Origin: Herbiconiux ginsengi
GTDB taxonomy: Bacteria > Actinomycetota > Actinomycetes > Actinomycetales > Microbacteriaceae
Assembly: GCF_900107435.1 (NCBI RefSeq)
Contig: NZ_FNPZ01000004.1
Span: 1 to 64,000 of the forward strand
Direction of reading: 5' to 3'
DNA length: 64,000 nucleotides
The position numbers were made by a program, and so were the translations under genes. Every line of letters begins with the position of its first letter. Position 1 is the stretch's first letter. The notes below the pieces were generated by a model, which was not told the origin of the DNA, ran no database searches, and saw nothing but the letters and a program-made list of their open reading frames with translations. Below, piece by piece: positions 9,489 through 19,990 of this stretch.

Positions 9489-10178
9489 TCAAAGGATCTT
9501 CTCGCTCGCGACTCGAGTTCGGAGCACGCGAGCAGGAACCCCGGCCACCACCACGTTATCGGGCACATCCTTCGTCACAACACTTCCAGCTGCAACTACC
9601 ACGCCGGTTCCGATGGTCACCCCAGCCGTGATTGTGACCCCGCTTCCGATCCAGCAGTCGTCTCCGATGGTGACGGGAGCGAGGGTGACCCCTTGGGACT
9701 TGATGGTCGACTTCCCGGAGTCGAAATTGTGGTTCTCGCCGAAAATTCGAACTCCCGGACCCATCAGGACATCGTTTCCGATCGTAATCTGACCGGAACA
9801 TCCGATGTACCCACCTGGACCGATGCTCGAGCGGTCACCCATAACGAGGCCTTGACCCACCGGGCCGCCGTAATAGCCGGTGGGACGAATCTGCACGCCG
9901 CGGCCAATCGAAATCTCGTCACCGAACACTATTCCCCCTTGAGAGAGGCAATGGATTTCTGCAAAGTCTTCGATGATCACTCGGCCCGTGTGGGAGAACT
10001 TCTGGGGGTTCTTGATTCTCGCGCCGCGTCCTACGAACAAGCGGCCACTCGAGCGCCCTAGAAATGGTGAAACCAGTAGTCCGCGAAGAAGCATCGGCAC
10101 CGTGCGAAGAGCCATTTGAATCGACGCGACTCTATTCGACGACTCGTCGATTCCCGTGAAGCGGTTCAATGCACCCAT
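9489..10178 (-). CDS. Left-handed beta-helix acyltransferase
   Basis: A 229-residue protein whose C-terminal half is made of hexapeptide repeats of the [LIV]-G-x-x-x-x kind (IGNDVLMGPGVRIFG, IGDDCWIGSGVTI, IGTGVVVAAGSVV). The end, VAGVPARVLR, is the usual closing motif of the NodL/LacA/CysE group. It probably O-acetylates a sugar of the polysaccharide; GENHNFDS holds the histidine expected for catalysis. ATG at 10178 chosen for the GAGGGAG nine bases before it; the frame extends to 10277 without support. Fourth gene of the leftward run, 25 bp from the preceding gene. Confidence 0.85.
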   Translation of the reverse strand: MGALNRFTGIDESSNRVASIQMALRTVPMLLRGLLVSPFLGRSSGRLFVGRGARIKNPQKFSHTGRVIIEDFAEIHCLSQGGIVFGDEISIGRGVQIRPTGYYGGPVGQGLVMGDRSSIGPGGYIGCSGQITIGNDVLMGPGVRIFGENHNFDSGKSTIKSQGVTLAPVTIGDDCWIGSGVTITAGVTIGTGVVVAAGSVVTKDVPDNVVVAGVPARVLRTRVASEKIL

Positions 10179-10203
10179 TGTTTGTCTCCCTCTGACGGTG
10201 GGC

Positions 10204-11070
10204 TCACGCGCCGAAGTACTCGTCGACCAACTCTTTCGTGTTGCGAATATTCGCTCGGCTCGAGGCCCCAAAGACAATTGACTTCAAGTTGGGAACCTTG
10301 CTGACCCATTCAATCGCTTCTCGAGGTGGAATCGCACCTGACGCGAACACGGACATCGCAATGGCATCGAAATTGTGAGTGCGCAACGCCTCTTCGTATG
10401 CGTCCACGCCTCCTCCCGACATGCGGAAACCAACCTTATTGATGTTCGAGCACACAACCGGGTTCTTAACACCCACCTTTGCCAGTCGCTCCAACAGCAT
10501 CGGGAGGTTCATCGTGATGAAGCCGGGCTCCGCGTTGTACTTGGATCGGACGTGGTCCGCGAAGATGCGGAACGCTTCATCGAAGCCGAGCCCGAGCAGC
10601 AGATCGACGACGACATTCTGCAAGAAGATGACCGGTGTCTTCATACCCGCGAACATCTTCATCTCGGCATCGATCAAGAGCGTCGTGATGCCCTCGATGT
10701 CCTTCTTGGCAACGGACATCCCGCCCTTGAAGGCGGCGTCAAGGAGACCGCCGTCAGGAAGGAAGCGCTTGATCGCGCCGACCATGCCGTCTTCGGTCAT
10801 CGCGTTCGCGTACTTGTGCGCGTACGGCATGCACGGATAGAAGACCTGCTCGGCATAGCGCTCGGGCTGCTGGCGCATGTGTTCGACGATTTCGCCCACG
10901 CGATCGTGGGTGGTGCACATGAAGGTGCGCACGCCTTCGTCGTAGGCGGCATCGAGAACCGAGATGATGGCGTCGAGATCCTGGAATTTGATCGACTGCG
11001 CTCGGGCCTTTTCCTCGGACATGTGGTTGACGCCGAAGAACTGGTTGTCGCCGAAAAGCAACTTATCCAT
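10204..11070 (-). CDS. TIM-barrel-like protein of polysaccharide loci, function unknown
   Basis: A 288-residue soluble protein beginning MDKLLFGDNQFFGVNH. It has regularly spaced strand/helix units and ends SIVFGASSRANIRNTKELV, a pattern resembling aldo-keto-reductase or aldolase-type barrels, but I see no complete catalytic set (no clear D-Y-K-H tetrad). It lies between a Gfo/Idh/MocA oxidoreductase and a sugar acyltransferase, so a role in making or modifying a nucleotide sugar is likely. Gaps to the neighbours are 51 and 25 bp. I do not recognise a named family. Confidence 0.75.
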   Translation of the reverse strand: MDKLLFGDNQFFGVNHMSEEKARAQSIKFQDLDAIISVLDAAYDEGVRTFMCTTHDRVGEIVEHMRQQPERYAEQVFYPCMPYAHKYANAMTEDGMVGAIKRFLPDGGLLDAAFKGGMSVAKKDIEGITTLLIDAEMKMFAGMKTPVIFLQNVVVDLLLGLGFDEAFRIFADHVRSKYNAEPGFITMNLPMLLERLAKVGVKNPVVCSNINKVGFRMSGGGVDAYEEALRTHNFDAIAMSVFASGAIPPREAIEWVSKVPNLKSIVFGASSRANIRNTKELVDEYFGA

Positions 11071-11121
11071 GGTGCGAACTCCTTCGAGTCATGAGTGCGG
11101 GAACACGATTGTGGAAGCCCA

Positions 11122-12219
11122 TCAGACTCCCTTGCGACGCCGGAACAGGCCCTGACGCTCGGCGACGGCCGGAGCCGACGGTGCGGTCGATGCGTCGGCA
11201 TAGTCGCGCTGTGAGTCCCTGAGGATCATGTCCAGCACGATGTCGGCGCCTGTGGCGCTGGCGAAGCTGTTCTGCCCCTCGACTTCACTCGCCTCGATTC
11301 GCTTCACGAAGGCATCCAGCTGCGCGCTGTATTCCTCGCCGCGAACATAGAAATACACTTCATCGGTCAGATCGGTGGTGTACCGCGCATTCCATCCCTC
11401 GCCGTACCCCTCAGGCGCGCTCGACGCGTCGCTGATATAGGTCTGGCACTCCTGGCGGTCGGCGTGGATGCGGCCGTTGCTCCCGAACACGGTGATCTTG
11501 GTCGACATCTTGCGCTCTGACGGGTCTGACCAGCTCACGGAAAGATGGGCGGTGCGTGAGTCGGGCCACAACAGCGTGCTGAACACTTCGTCATCCGTCT
11601 CTTTCGAGAAGACGTGACCGAGCACCGATCCGCGAGCCTCCGAGGGCACGCCGAGGTACCAGTTGATGAGATCGATGGGGTGTGCCGCGTAATCGTAGAG
11701 GCTTCCACCGCCTTCCGACTTCTTGCTTCGCCAGGTGCCGCCCTTGGGCTTCAACACAACTGGTCCGTAGGCCTCGGCGATCACGTGGCTGACGGTGCCG
11801 ATCGCGTTGAGGTCGAGCAGTCGCTTGACCTCCTTGAAGGCCCCTACGAAGCGGTAGTGGTATCCGACCTGCGTCACCAATCCCTTTGCCTGGGCTGACT
11901 CCGTGAGCTCGCGCGAAACGGCTGGATCGAGGCTGAACGGCTTCTCACAGAAGACGTGTAGGCCTGCCTCGAGTGCTGTCCGCACCATCGAGGCATGCAA
12001 GACAGAGGGCGTCGAGATGATCACGGCGTCGAGTTCGGCGGCGGCGATCATCTTGCTGAGGTCGGAGAAGGTCTGCACCCCGGTGTAGCGGTTCATGACG
12101 CCTAGGAGGTACGCGTTGGAATCGCAGACTGCCACCACCTCTGCGTTGGGGTGCGCATTGATCATCGAGTAATGCGACAGGCCCATCTTGCCGAGCCCGA
12201 CCATGCCGATTCGTATCAC
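11122..12219 (-). CDS. Gfo/Idh/MocA family oxidoreductase
   Basis: A 365-residue NAD(P)-dependent sugar oxidoreductase. The N-terminal Rossmann motif is IGMVGLGKMG (residues 3-12), and HVFCEKPFSLDP carries the Glu-Lys-Pro motif with the catalytic lysine of the family. The C-terminal alpha/beta domain spans about residues 125-335. It probably oxidises or reduces a nucleotide-linked sugar for this locus. The start overlaps the stop of the upstream glycosyltransferase by four bases (12216-12219), so translation is likely coupled. The last ~30 residues are a basic tail. Confidence 0.9.
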   Translation of the reverse strand: MIRIGMVGLGKMGLSHYSMINAHPNAEVVAVCDSNAYLLGVMNRYTGVQTFSDLSKMIAAAELDAVIISTPSVLHASMVRTALEAGLHVFCEKPFSLDPAVSRELTESAQAKGLVTQVGYHYRFVGAFKEVKRLLDLNAIGTVSHVIAEAYGPVVLKPKGGTWRSKKSEGGGSLYDYAAHPIDLINWYLGVPSEARGSVLGHVFSKETDDEVFSTLLWPDSRTAHLSVSWSDPSERKMSTKITVFGSNGRIHADRQECQTYISDASSAPEGYGEGWNARYTTDLTDEVYFYVRGEEYSAQLDAFVKRIEASEVEGQNSFASATGADIVLDMILRDSQRDYADASTAPSAPAVAERQGLFRRRKGV

Positions 12220-13370
12220 CGTTCTCCAATCTTCGCCTTGCGGGTCCCAGCGGGACCTGTGTTCTCGCGTCGAAGGAATCGCGAAAGAACCTGTTCGTAC
12301 TGGGAGGCGACGTGCTCCCAGGTGAATTCGGACTCGTACCGGCTCGACGCCGCGCGGCTCAGGCGCCCGGACACGTCGGCGTCGGTCAAGAGCGTCTCGA
12401 TCTGGGATGAAATGTCATCCACCGTCGAGAAGTAGAGGGCGGCGTCGGCGGCCACCCAGCGGTTGTAACCGTTGTCCTGAGCGATGACCGGATTCCCGGC
12501 CGCGAGGGCTTCGACCAAGGATGGATTCGTTCCGCCGACCGTGTGGCCATGAAGGTACCCGCGCGAGAAGAATCGCAGCGCCTGAACGTGTCGACTGTCG
12601 AACACTGCGCCCGGAAAGATCACTTCGTCGCTGGCCGAGGCGACAACATCAGCGTGGTACGCGTCGTCGTCCGGCTTGAATGAACCCAACACCACGAGCT
12701 TGACGCCCCTGCGCTGGCGGGAGAACCCACGTACCAGCTCGAGAATCGAGTTCTCCGGGATCGGCCGTGCGATAAGGGTGAGGTACTCGCCGCGAATGAG
12801 TCCGTACTCCGAAAGGACACTCTCATCAGGATCGACGATCGGGTGTGCTCCGTAGGTGATCGTGCTGATCTTCCGCTTGGGTGCTCTCGTTCGCAGATAC
12901 TTCTCGATGAGCGGATGATCGGCGATCAAGTGGTTTCCGAACCCGGCGGCGAAGCGCTCGTTGACGTACAGAATCGCCTGCTTGAAGAAGCCCCAGCGCT
13001 TCCGTGCCCATTCGATGCCGTCCATGTTGATGACGTTGGGAATGCCGCGAACTCGCTGCATGAAATTGAAGACGCCGGTGTTGTAACCGAAGGTGAGACA
13101 GACGTCCCGGAATCGTGATGCGTGACGGATCGATATCCAATCGAACTGAGAGGTACCGAGCCAGCCTTCTCGATCGACCGGAATCCTGACCCGTTCGATG
13201 CCTTCCCAGACATCCTCGACGATCGGCCCGGATCCCTCATCCTGACAGTAGACGACGACTCGCCAGCCGTGGCTCACAAGGAACTTCGCGACATTCTCGG
13301 CAGCCGTCTCGAAGCCGCCGTAGTTGGCCGGCACGCCGTGCGTTCCTAAGATCCTGACGGTCTTATCCAC
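12216..13370 (-). CDS. DUF1972-type glycosyltransferase
   Basis: A 384-residue GT-B protein. The N-terminus (RILGTHGVPANYGGFETA) is typical of DUF1972, a domain found in rhamnosyltransferases of surface polysaccharides; the C-terminal half is GT4-like, with HTVGGTNPSLVEALAAGNPV as donor loop. It is the first gene of the leftward seven-gene run and may transfer the second sugar of the repeat unit. It diverges from rfbB across 184 bp that should carry promoters for both. Confidence 0.87.
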   Translation of the reverse strand: MDKTVRILGTHGVPANYGGFETAAENVAKFLVSHGWRVVVYCQDEGSGPIVEDVWEGIERVRIPVDREGWLGTSQFDWISIRHASRFRDVCLTFGYNTGVFNFMQRVRGIPNVINMDGIEWARKRWGFFKQAILYVNERFAAGFGNHLIADHPLIEKYLRTRAPKRKISTITYGAHPIVDPDESVLSEYGLIRGEYLTLIARPIPENSILELVRGFSRQRRGVKLVVLGSFKPDDDAYHADVVASASDEVIFPGAVFDSRHVQALRFFSRGYLHGHTVGGTNPSLVEALAAGNPVIAQDNGYNRWVAADAALYFSTVDDISSQIETLLTDADVSGRLSRAASSRYESEFTWEHVASQYEQVLSRFLRRENTGPAGTRKAKIGER

Positions 13371-13476
13371 GCGCCATCCGGAAAGTCATCGATTTCATTG
13401 TGTTGTCCCCACCCGCTGCGCTCGGCTTGCTCGTCTCATGTTGATGCGTGCTGTGTGTTGCGCGTTGGAATCGTAG

Positions 13477-14553
<1,077 letters not shown>

Positions 14554-14601
14554 CTTCCACCCGACCGGCCATTCCGGCCCTTCTCGTGAATTGAGGACTG
14601 A

Positions 14602-15918
14602 GTGAAGCTCTCTGTAATCGGCTGTGGATACCTTGGCGCCGTGCACGCGGCATCGATGGCGGAATTGGGGCACGAGGTCGTCGGCATCGATGTCGACCAG
14701 CGCAAGATCGAGGCACTCGCCGCTGGCCGCGCGCCCTTCTTCGAGCCCGGGCTGCCCGAGATCCTGACGAGCGCCAGCGCCTCGGGCCGCTTGAGCTTCA
14801 CCACCGACATGGCGGCTGTCAGCGGCGCGACCGTGCACTTCGTGGCGGTCGGCACGCCCCAGAAGGCTGGCTCGTACAGCGCCGACATGACCTACGTCGA
14901 CGCGGCGATCGACGGGCTGATCCCGTTTCTCAAGCCAGGCGACCTCGTAGTCGGCAAGTCGACCGTGCCGGTGGGCACAGCCGCGCGATTGGCGGAGAAG
15001 ATCCGGGCCGCGGTGCCCGGCGCGGACCTCGCCTGGAACCCCGAATTCCTGCGCGAGGGCTTCGCCGTGAAAGACACCATCTCACCCGACCGCCTCGTCT
15101 ACGGCGTGCCGTCCGACCCTGAGGCCGGTGCCCGTGCCAAGGCGCTCCTCGATGAGGTCTACGCGAAGGCACTCGGCGAGAACACGCCGCTCGTGGTCAC
15201 CGACTACGCCACCGCCGAGCTCGTGAAGGTTTCGGCCAACGCCTTCCTCGCCACGAAGATCTCTTTCATCAACGCGATCGCCGAGATCGCCGAGGTGACC
15301 GACGCGAACATCACCGAGCTCGCGGATGCGATCGGATTCGACGCCCGCATCGGGCGACGCTTCTTGAACGCCGGCGTCGGATTCGGTGGCGGCTGCCTAC
15401 CGAAGGACATCCGGGCGTTCGGGGCGCGCGCCGAAGAACTCGGGCGAGGCGAATCCCTCGCCTTCCTCAAAGAGGTCGACGCCATCAACCTCCGTCGCCG
15501 TCAGCGGGTTGTCGACTTGGTCGTCGAACTGCTCGACGGACAGGCCTATGAGAAGAAGGTCGCTGTTCTCGGTCTTGCCTTCAAACCCGACTCCGACGAC
15601 ATCCGGGACTCGCCTGCGCTCGACGTCGCCGTGCAGCTGCACGGCCTCGGCGCCGATGTGAAGGCCACCGACGTGGAGGCGATCGCGAACGCGCACGCCA
15701 AGCATCCGCAGCTCGTCTTCGTCGACTCGGTCGACGAAGCGGTGGCCGATGCCGAAGTGGTGGTGCTCCTGACCGAATGGAAGGAATACCGGGCACTCGA
15801 TCCCAACGCGGTCGGTGCCCTAGTGGCCGAGAAGCAGATCATCGACGGCCGGAACGTGCTCGATTCGGCCGCGTGGCGAGCCGCCGGATGGACGTACCGC
15901 GGGATGGGCCGTCCGTAA
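14602..15918 (+). CDS. ugd: UDP-glucose 6-dehydrogenase
   Basis: Oxidises UDP-glucose to UDP-glucuronate with two NAD+. 438 residues. The N-terminal Rossmann motif is VIGCGYLG (residues 5-12); the catalytic cysteine is Cys265 in FGGGCLPKD; the C-terminal UDP-binding domain includes GLAFKPDSDDIRDSPA. GTG start with AGGA about seven bases upstream. Together with rfbB it supplies acidic and deoxy-sugar precursors for the polysaccharide locus to the left. A strong terminator follows at 15987. Confidence 0.95.
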   Translation: MKLSVIGCGYLGAVHAASMAELGHEVVGIDVDQRKIEALAAGRAPFFEPGLPEILTSASASGRLSFTTDMAAVSGATVHFVAVGTPQKAGSYSADMTYVDAAIDGLIPFLKPGDLVVGKSTVPVGTAARLAEKIRAAVPGADLAWNPEFLREGFAVKDTISPDRLVYGVPSDPEAGARAKALLDEVYAKALGENTPLVVTDYATAELVKVSANAFLATKISFINAIAEIAEVTDANITELADAIGFDARIGRRFLNAGVGFGGGCLPKDIRAFGARAEELGRGESLAFLKEVDAINLRRRQRVVDLVVELLDGQAYEKKVAVLGLAFKPDSDDIRDSPALDVAVQLHGLGADVKATDVEAIANAHAKHPQLVFVDSVDEAVADAEVVVLLTEWKEYRALDPNAVGALVAEKQIIDGRNVLDSAAWRAAGWTYRGMGRP

Positions 15919-15974
15919 CGGGGATGTAAACAAATCGACACCGTGGTGCGCGGCGCGATACGATCGGAGCACAT

Positions 15975-16036
15975 CACGGGGGTCAAACAGCGTCGGTTTG
16001 AAATCTAAACCGGCGCTGTATTTTTTTGCCCCCGTG
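15975..16036 (+). terminator. Rho-independent terminator with outer inverted repeat
   Basis: A 13-bp stem (15987-15999 with 16007-16019; one G-T pair, 7-nt loop) is followed by seven T residues at 16021-16027, a textbook terminator for ugd. Outside it CACGGGGG (15975-15982) and CCCCCGTG (16029-16036) form a second, perfect pairing that spans the T run. Confidence 0.85.
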
Positions 16037-16074
16037 TCGATGACTGACGAACTGATGGATGGGGATCCGAAGAC

Positions 16075-16362
16075 ATGGTCAGGAAGACACTCGCAGGTTT
16101 GATCATCGCGGTGGCCGCTGTGGGGGTGACTCCGATTGCCGCCTCTGCAGCGGTCGATCCGGTGTCACACAGCGAGCAGGCCTCGAGCCAGACCGGTCGC
16201 GTGACGCCCGAGGCCGCCGACCCGACCGGCGGAATGATGCCGATCATCGGACTCTGGGCCGGGGTGGGAGTGCTCGGTCTCACGGGCGGAATGGTGACCA
16301 TCGCGGCCATCAGCCGCAAGCAGAAGCCGGCCGTCTCCCGGGTCGCTGCAGCGATGTCCTGA
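16075..16362 (+). CDS. Small secreted/membrane protein, unknown
   Basis: A 95-residue protein with a clear Sec signal peptide (about residues 1-26, ending AASAA), a short polar linker, a second hydrophobic segment at about 52-77 (GMMPIIGLWAGVGVLGLTGG) and a basic tail. It is probably anchored with a small outside loop. The ATG at 16075 has GGGGATCCGA-type purine sequence before it. It lies between the ugd terminator and mqo and is probably its own unit. No family recognised. Confidence 0.7.
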   Translation: MVRKTLAGLIIAVAAVGVTPIAASAAVDPVSHSEQASSQTGRVTPEAADPTGGMMPIIGLWAGVGVLGLTGGMVTIAAISRKQKPAVSRVAAAMS

Positions 16363-16408
16363 AGCTCTGTAAAGAACGGCGGTTATTGCTCCGCCATGCG
16401 GTCCCGCC

Positions 16409-16420
16409 CTTGTATACAAG
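16409..16420. promoter_or_regulatory. 12-bp perfect palindrome upstream of mqo
   Basis: CTTGTATACAAG is a perfect palindrome 18 bases before the mqo start codon. It resembles GntR-family half-sites and also contains a TATACA that could act as -10 element. Function is inferred from symmetry and position only. Confidence 0.45.
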
Positions 16421-16437
16421 CAGCGTAAAGTGGACGT

Positions 16438-17913
16438 GTGAGCAATAAAAGCGTCGACGTCGCCCTGATCGGCGGGGGCATCATGAGTGCCACCCTCGGA
16501 ACCATGATCAAGCAGCTTCAGCCCGACTGGTCGATCATGATCTTCGAGCAGCTGAGCGAAGTCGGCCAGGAGAGCTCGAACCCCTGGAACAACGCCGGCA
16601 CCGGCCACGCGGCCCTGGCGGAGCTCAACTACATGCCCGAAGCGCCCGACGGCACGCTCGAGACGTCGCGCGCCGTGAACATCAACGAGCAGTTCCAGGT
16701 GAGCCGGCAGTTCTGGTCGTCGCTGGTGGCGCAGGGCGTACTCGCGCACCCCGGCTCCTTCATCAATCCCACTCCGCACATGACGTTCGTGCGCGGCGAG
16801 GAGAACGTCGACTACCTCCGCCGCCGTTACGAGTTGCTGAAGACGGAGCCGCTCTTCGAGGGCATCGAATTCAGCGACGACCCGAAGGTCATCTACCAGT
16901 GGGCCCCGCTCCTCGTGCGCCAGCGCGAGAAGGACGAAAAGATCGCTGCCACGCGCGTGAACGCCGGCACCGACGTCGACTTCGGATCGCTCACGCATCA
17001 GCTCATCGACAACCTCGTGCAGAACGGCGCCGTTCTCCGCACCGAGACCGAAGTGAAGAAGCTCAAGAAGCAGAAGGACGGATCGTGGAACATCACGGTT
17101 CGCGACCGCGTCGGCAACACCCCGCACACCGTCAACGCGAAGTTCGTGTTCGTGGGCGCTGGCGGACACGCACTTCCGCTGCTGCAGAAGTCGGGCATTC
17201 CTGAGATCAGGGGCTTCGGTGGATTTCCGATCAGCGGACAGTTCTTCCGCACCGACAACCCAGCCGTCGTTGCGCAACACCAGGCAAAGGTCTACGGAAA
17301 GGCATCGGTCGGCGCTCCACCGATGTCGGTACCGCACCTCGACACGCGTGTGGTCGACGGCCAGTCATCTCTTCTGTTCGGCCCGTACGCCGGATTCAGC
17401 CCGAAGTTCCTGAAGTCGAGCTCGTGGACTGATCTGCCCGCGTCGATCCGCCTGCACAACATCGGTCCGATGCTCGCGGTCGCACGGGACAACTTCGATC
17501 TCATGAAGTACCTCATCGGCGAGCTGCTGGCGAGCAAGAAGAAAAAGTTGGCGGCGCTGCAGGAGTTCATGCCCACGGCGAAGGCGGAGGACTGGTATCT
17601 CATCACCGCCGGCCAGCGCGTGCAAGTGATGAAGAAGGACGCCAAGCGCGGGGGAGTCCTGCAGTTCGGCACGGAGGTCGTGACGGCCGCTGACGGCTCG
17701 ATCGCGGGATTGCTCGGGGCTTCCCCCGGAGCCTCGACGGCAGTGCCGATCATGATCGACCTGATTCAGAAGTGTTTCCCGGCAGAGTATCCGCGATGGG
17801 AGAAGAAGCTGGCCCAGCTCATCCCGTCGTTCGGCAAGAAGCTCAACCCCGACAAGAAGGCCAGCGAGAAGACGATCGCGGCGACGGCGAAGGTGCTCGA
17901 GCTGACCCGCTGA
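16438..17913 (+). CDS. mqo: Malate:quinone oxidoreductase
   Basis: A membrane-associated FAD enzyme that oxidises malate to oxaloacetate and passes electrons to the quinone pool, used by many actinobacteria in the TCA cycle. 491 residues, the normal length. The FAD-binding motif is IGGGIMSATLG (residues 11-21), followed by the family motif SSNPWNNAGTGHAALAELNY; the C-terminal part has the GASPGAST motif. GTG start at 16438. Single gene by spacing (76 bp before, 73 bp after). Confidence 0.96.
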   Translation: MSNKSVDVALIGGGIMSATLGTMIKQLQPDWSIMIFEQLSEVGQESSNPWNNAGTGHAALAELNYMPEAPDGTLETSRAVNINEQFQVSRQFWSSLVAQGVLAHPGSFINPTPHMTFVRGEENVDYLRRRYELLKTEPLFEGIEFSDDPKVIYQWAPLLVRQREKDEKIAATRVNAGTDVDFGSLTHQLIDNLVQNGAVLRTETEVKKLKKQKDGSWNITVRDRVGNTPHTVNAKFVFVGAGGHALPLLQKSGIPEIRGFGGFPISGQFFRTDNPAVVAQHQAKVYGKASVGAPPMSVPHLDTRVVDGQSSLLFGPYAGFSPKFLKSSSWTDLPASIRLHNIGPMLAVARDNFDLMKYLIGELLASKKKKLAALQEFMPTAKAEDWYLITAGQRVQVMKKDAKRGGVLQFGTEVVTAADGSIAGLLGASPGASTAVPIMIDLIQKCFPAEYPRWEKKLAQLIPSFGKKLNPDKKASEKTIAATAKVLELTR

Positions 17914-17986
17914 TCGCGGGCTTGCTCGCGGCTCACACTCGCCGTTCACCCAGGTGGGCTCACCAGGGGCTCGGTAGTATTGCGCA

Positions 17987-19846
17987 GTGACCGACGAGAT
18001 GCCGACCCGCCGATCCTTGAAGAACGAAGCCGCCGCGAGCGAGAAGCCGCAGAAGCGCGCTCGACGCCGTCGGTGGCCGTGGATCGTCGGTGGAGTCTTC
18101 CTTCTCTTGGTTGTCGTCGGTGCCGGTGCGGCCTGGGTGGGGATGAAGGCGTTCACCGTCAAGGACGAGCTCGAGGCCGCGAGGCCGCTGCTGTCGTCGG
18201 TGAAAGACAAGGTGCTCGCCGGACAGGCGTCGAGTGCACAGGGTGATGCCGACGCCCTGGCGGAGCACGCCGACAAGGCACGCGAAGCGGCATCCGACCC
18301 GCTGTGGATGTTCGCTGAGAACGTGCCTGTAGTAGGACCGAACCTCACCGCGGTGCGGACCGTTGCAAACACCGTGTCCGATGTGGTTGACCAGGCAGTG
18401 GTGCCCGCAGTGGGGTTGGGCGACACATTGTCGCCGGCCGTCTTCAAGCCAGTTGACGGTGCCGTGAACCTGGCCGCGATCGAATCGGTGTTGCCAGTGC
18501 TGGAGCAGTCGAGCACTGTGCTGACGAGCGCTAAGGAGAACGTTGGAGCGATAGACACCACATCTCTCATAGGCCCCGTGAAGAGTGCCGTGACCGAGAT
18601 CAACGGTCTGGTGGGGGAGATCGAGCCGGCGCTGGCCACGGCGAAGTCGTTGGCCCCCGTGCTGCCAGGACTGCTTGGGGCCGATGGGCCGAAGAACTAT
18701 CTGCTCGTATTCGAGAACTCGGCCGAGGCTCGTCCGTTAGGCGGAATCGCGGGCGCGCAGATCCTCGTTACGGCCGATCAAGGAAAGATCAGCATTGCGC
18801 AGCAGACATCAGGACGCGATTTCGCATTCGAATCCGAAGAGTTCGCGAACAGCCACGTTCCGCGCGAGGCGCGCGACCTCTTCTTGGTGCCCTTCGGAGT
18901 CCAAAGCCAAAACAACACACTGACTCCTCGAGTCGATGTCGCCGCTGACCTTACGCGATCGATGTGGCAGAACCAGCGAGGCGTGACCGCAGACACAGTG
19001 ATCTTCATCGACCCGTTCGCTCTGTCGTATGTGCTCGCGGCTACCGGTCCGGTGGCGCTCCCCGATGGGTCGACCCTGTCCGCCGACAACGCTGTGGACG
19101 TGTTGATGAACGGCGTGTACCAGCAATTCAACGGCCCACCGAACGGTGATTCGCCCGGCCTTCAGGACGCCTATTTCACGGGAATCGCAGGAGCGACCTT
19201 CGGGGCGATTATGAACGGGAACGTGGACGTCCCCAAGTTCATTGAAGCAGTGCAGAAGGCCGGGGAGGAGCGGAGGATCGTCGCATCCAGTACGGAACCA
19301 ACGATCCAGGATCTCTTGGGCGAGGCCGGGCTGACGGGGCGGATGCCTCAGGAGACTGACTCGGCTCACCAGGTCGGCGTCTATTTGAGCGATTACCAAG
19401 GCTCGAAGATGGACTACTTCCTCCGCACGTCGGTAGCCGTGGGACAGCAACAGTGCGCTGACGGCTCTCGCCGCCTGCGCGTACAGATCTCTGCGACCAA
19501 TGCGCTGGACCCAGCGGCCGTCGATGGACTCTCGATCTACGTGAGCGGCAACAGTGGTAACGGATTCGGGGTGCCTGTGGGAGATCTGCGCGTCTTCACG
19601 TACGTGTACGCGCCAGTGGGGTCGAAAGTCATCGATATCACCGGCAGCACGAGCCAGCAAGATTCACTGGTCGGCGCCGACCGTGAATATCCTGTCGCGC
19701 GCGGCGTCATTCAGGCTGCTCCCGGCGCGACGCAGACGGCGACCATTGACATCGACGTGAGCGGCCTGCCGGAGAAGCAGATCGAGACGCTCGTGGGTCC
19801 GATGCTCTCCAACCCCGAAATGTCGGAGTTGCAGTTCACCTGCTGA
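17987..19846 (+). CDS. DUF4012 domain-containing membrane protein
   Basis: A 619-residue protein with a basic N-terminal tail, one helix at about residues 31-52 (IVGGVFLLLVVVGAGAAWVG) and a large outside domain of the DUF4012 family (LLVFENSAEARPLGG is the recognisable core). Such proteins are common in actinobacteria near polysaccharide genes, but their biochemical role is not known. GTG start at 17987. The gene is bounded by 73 and 144 bp gaps. Its position after the polysaccharide locus suggests a cell-surface function. Confidence 0.8.
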   Translation: MTDEMPTRRSLKNEAAASEKPQKRARRRRWPWIVGGVFLLLVVVGAGAAWVGMKAFTVKDELEAARPLLSSVKDKVLAGQASSAQGDADALAEHADKAREAASDPLWMFAENVPVVGPNLTAVRTVANTVSDVVDQAVVPAVGLGDTLSPAVFKPVDGAVNLAAIESVLPVLEQSSTVLTSAKENVGAIDTTSLIGPVKSAVTEINGLVGEIEPALATAKSLAPVLPGLLGADGPKNYLLVFENSAEARPLGGIAGAQILVTADQGKISIAQQTSGRDFAFESEEFANSHVPREARDLFLVPFGVQSQNNTLTPRVDVAADLTRSMWQNQRGVTADTVIFIDPFALSYVLAATGPVALPDGSTLSADNAVDVLMNGVYQQFNGPPNGDSPGLQDAYFTGIAGATFGAIMNGNVDVPKFIEAVQKAGEERRIVASSTEPTIQDLLGEAGLTGRMPQETDSAHQVGVYLSDYQGSKMDYFLRTSVAVGQQQCADGSRRLRVQISATNALDPAAVDGLSIYVSGNSGNGFGVPVGDLRVFTYVYAPVGSKVIDITGSTSQQDSLVGADREYPVARGVIQAAPGATQTATIDIDVSGLPEKQIETLVGPMLSNPEMSELQFTC

Positions 19847-19990
19847 TACGTGGATCATGCCTCGGACCGAGACGGCTAGGCGAAGCAGAAGGACGTCCGT
19901 AGTTGTCCAGGAGCCGCACCCATCTGCTCGTGTCGGGATTTCCATTGGTGAGCTTCGCCACAGGTGTTGGGTTGCGCTAGAGTCTCGGTC

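Noticed and set aside
16165-17337. 390-codon frame opposite mqo
   Set aside because: mqo is certain from its motifs and full length; the opposite frame is a composition artefact.
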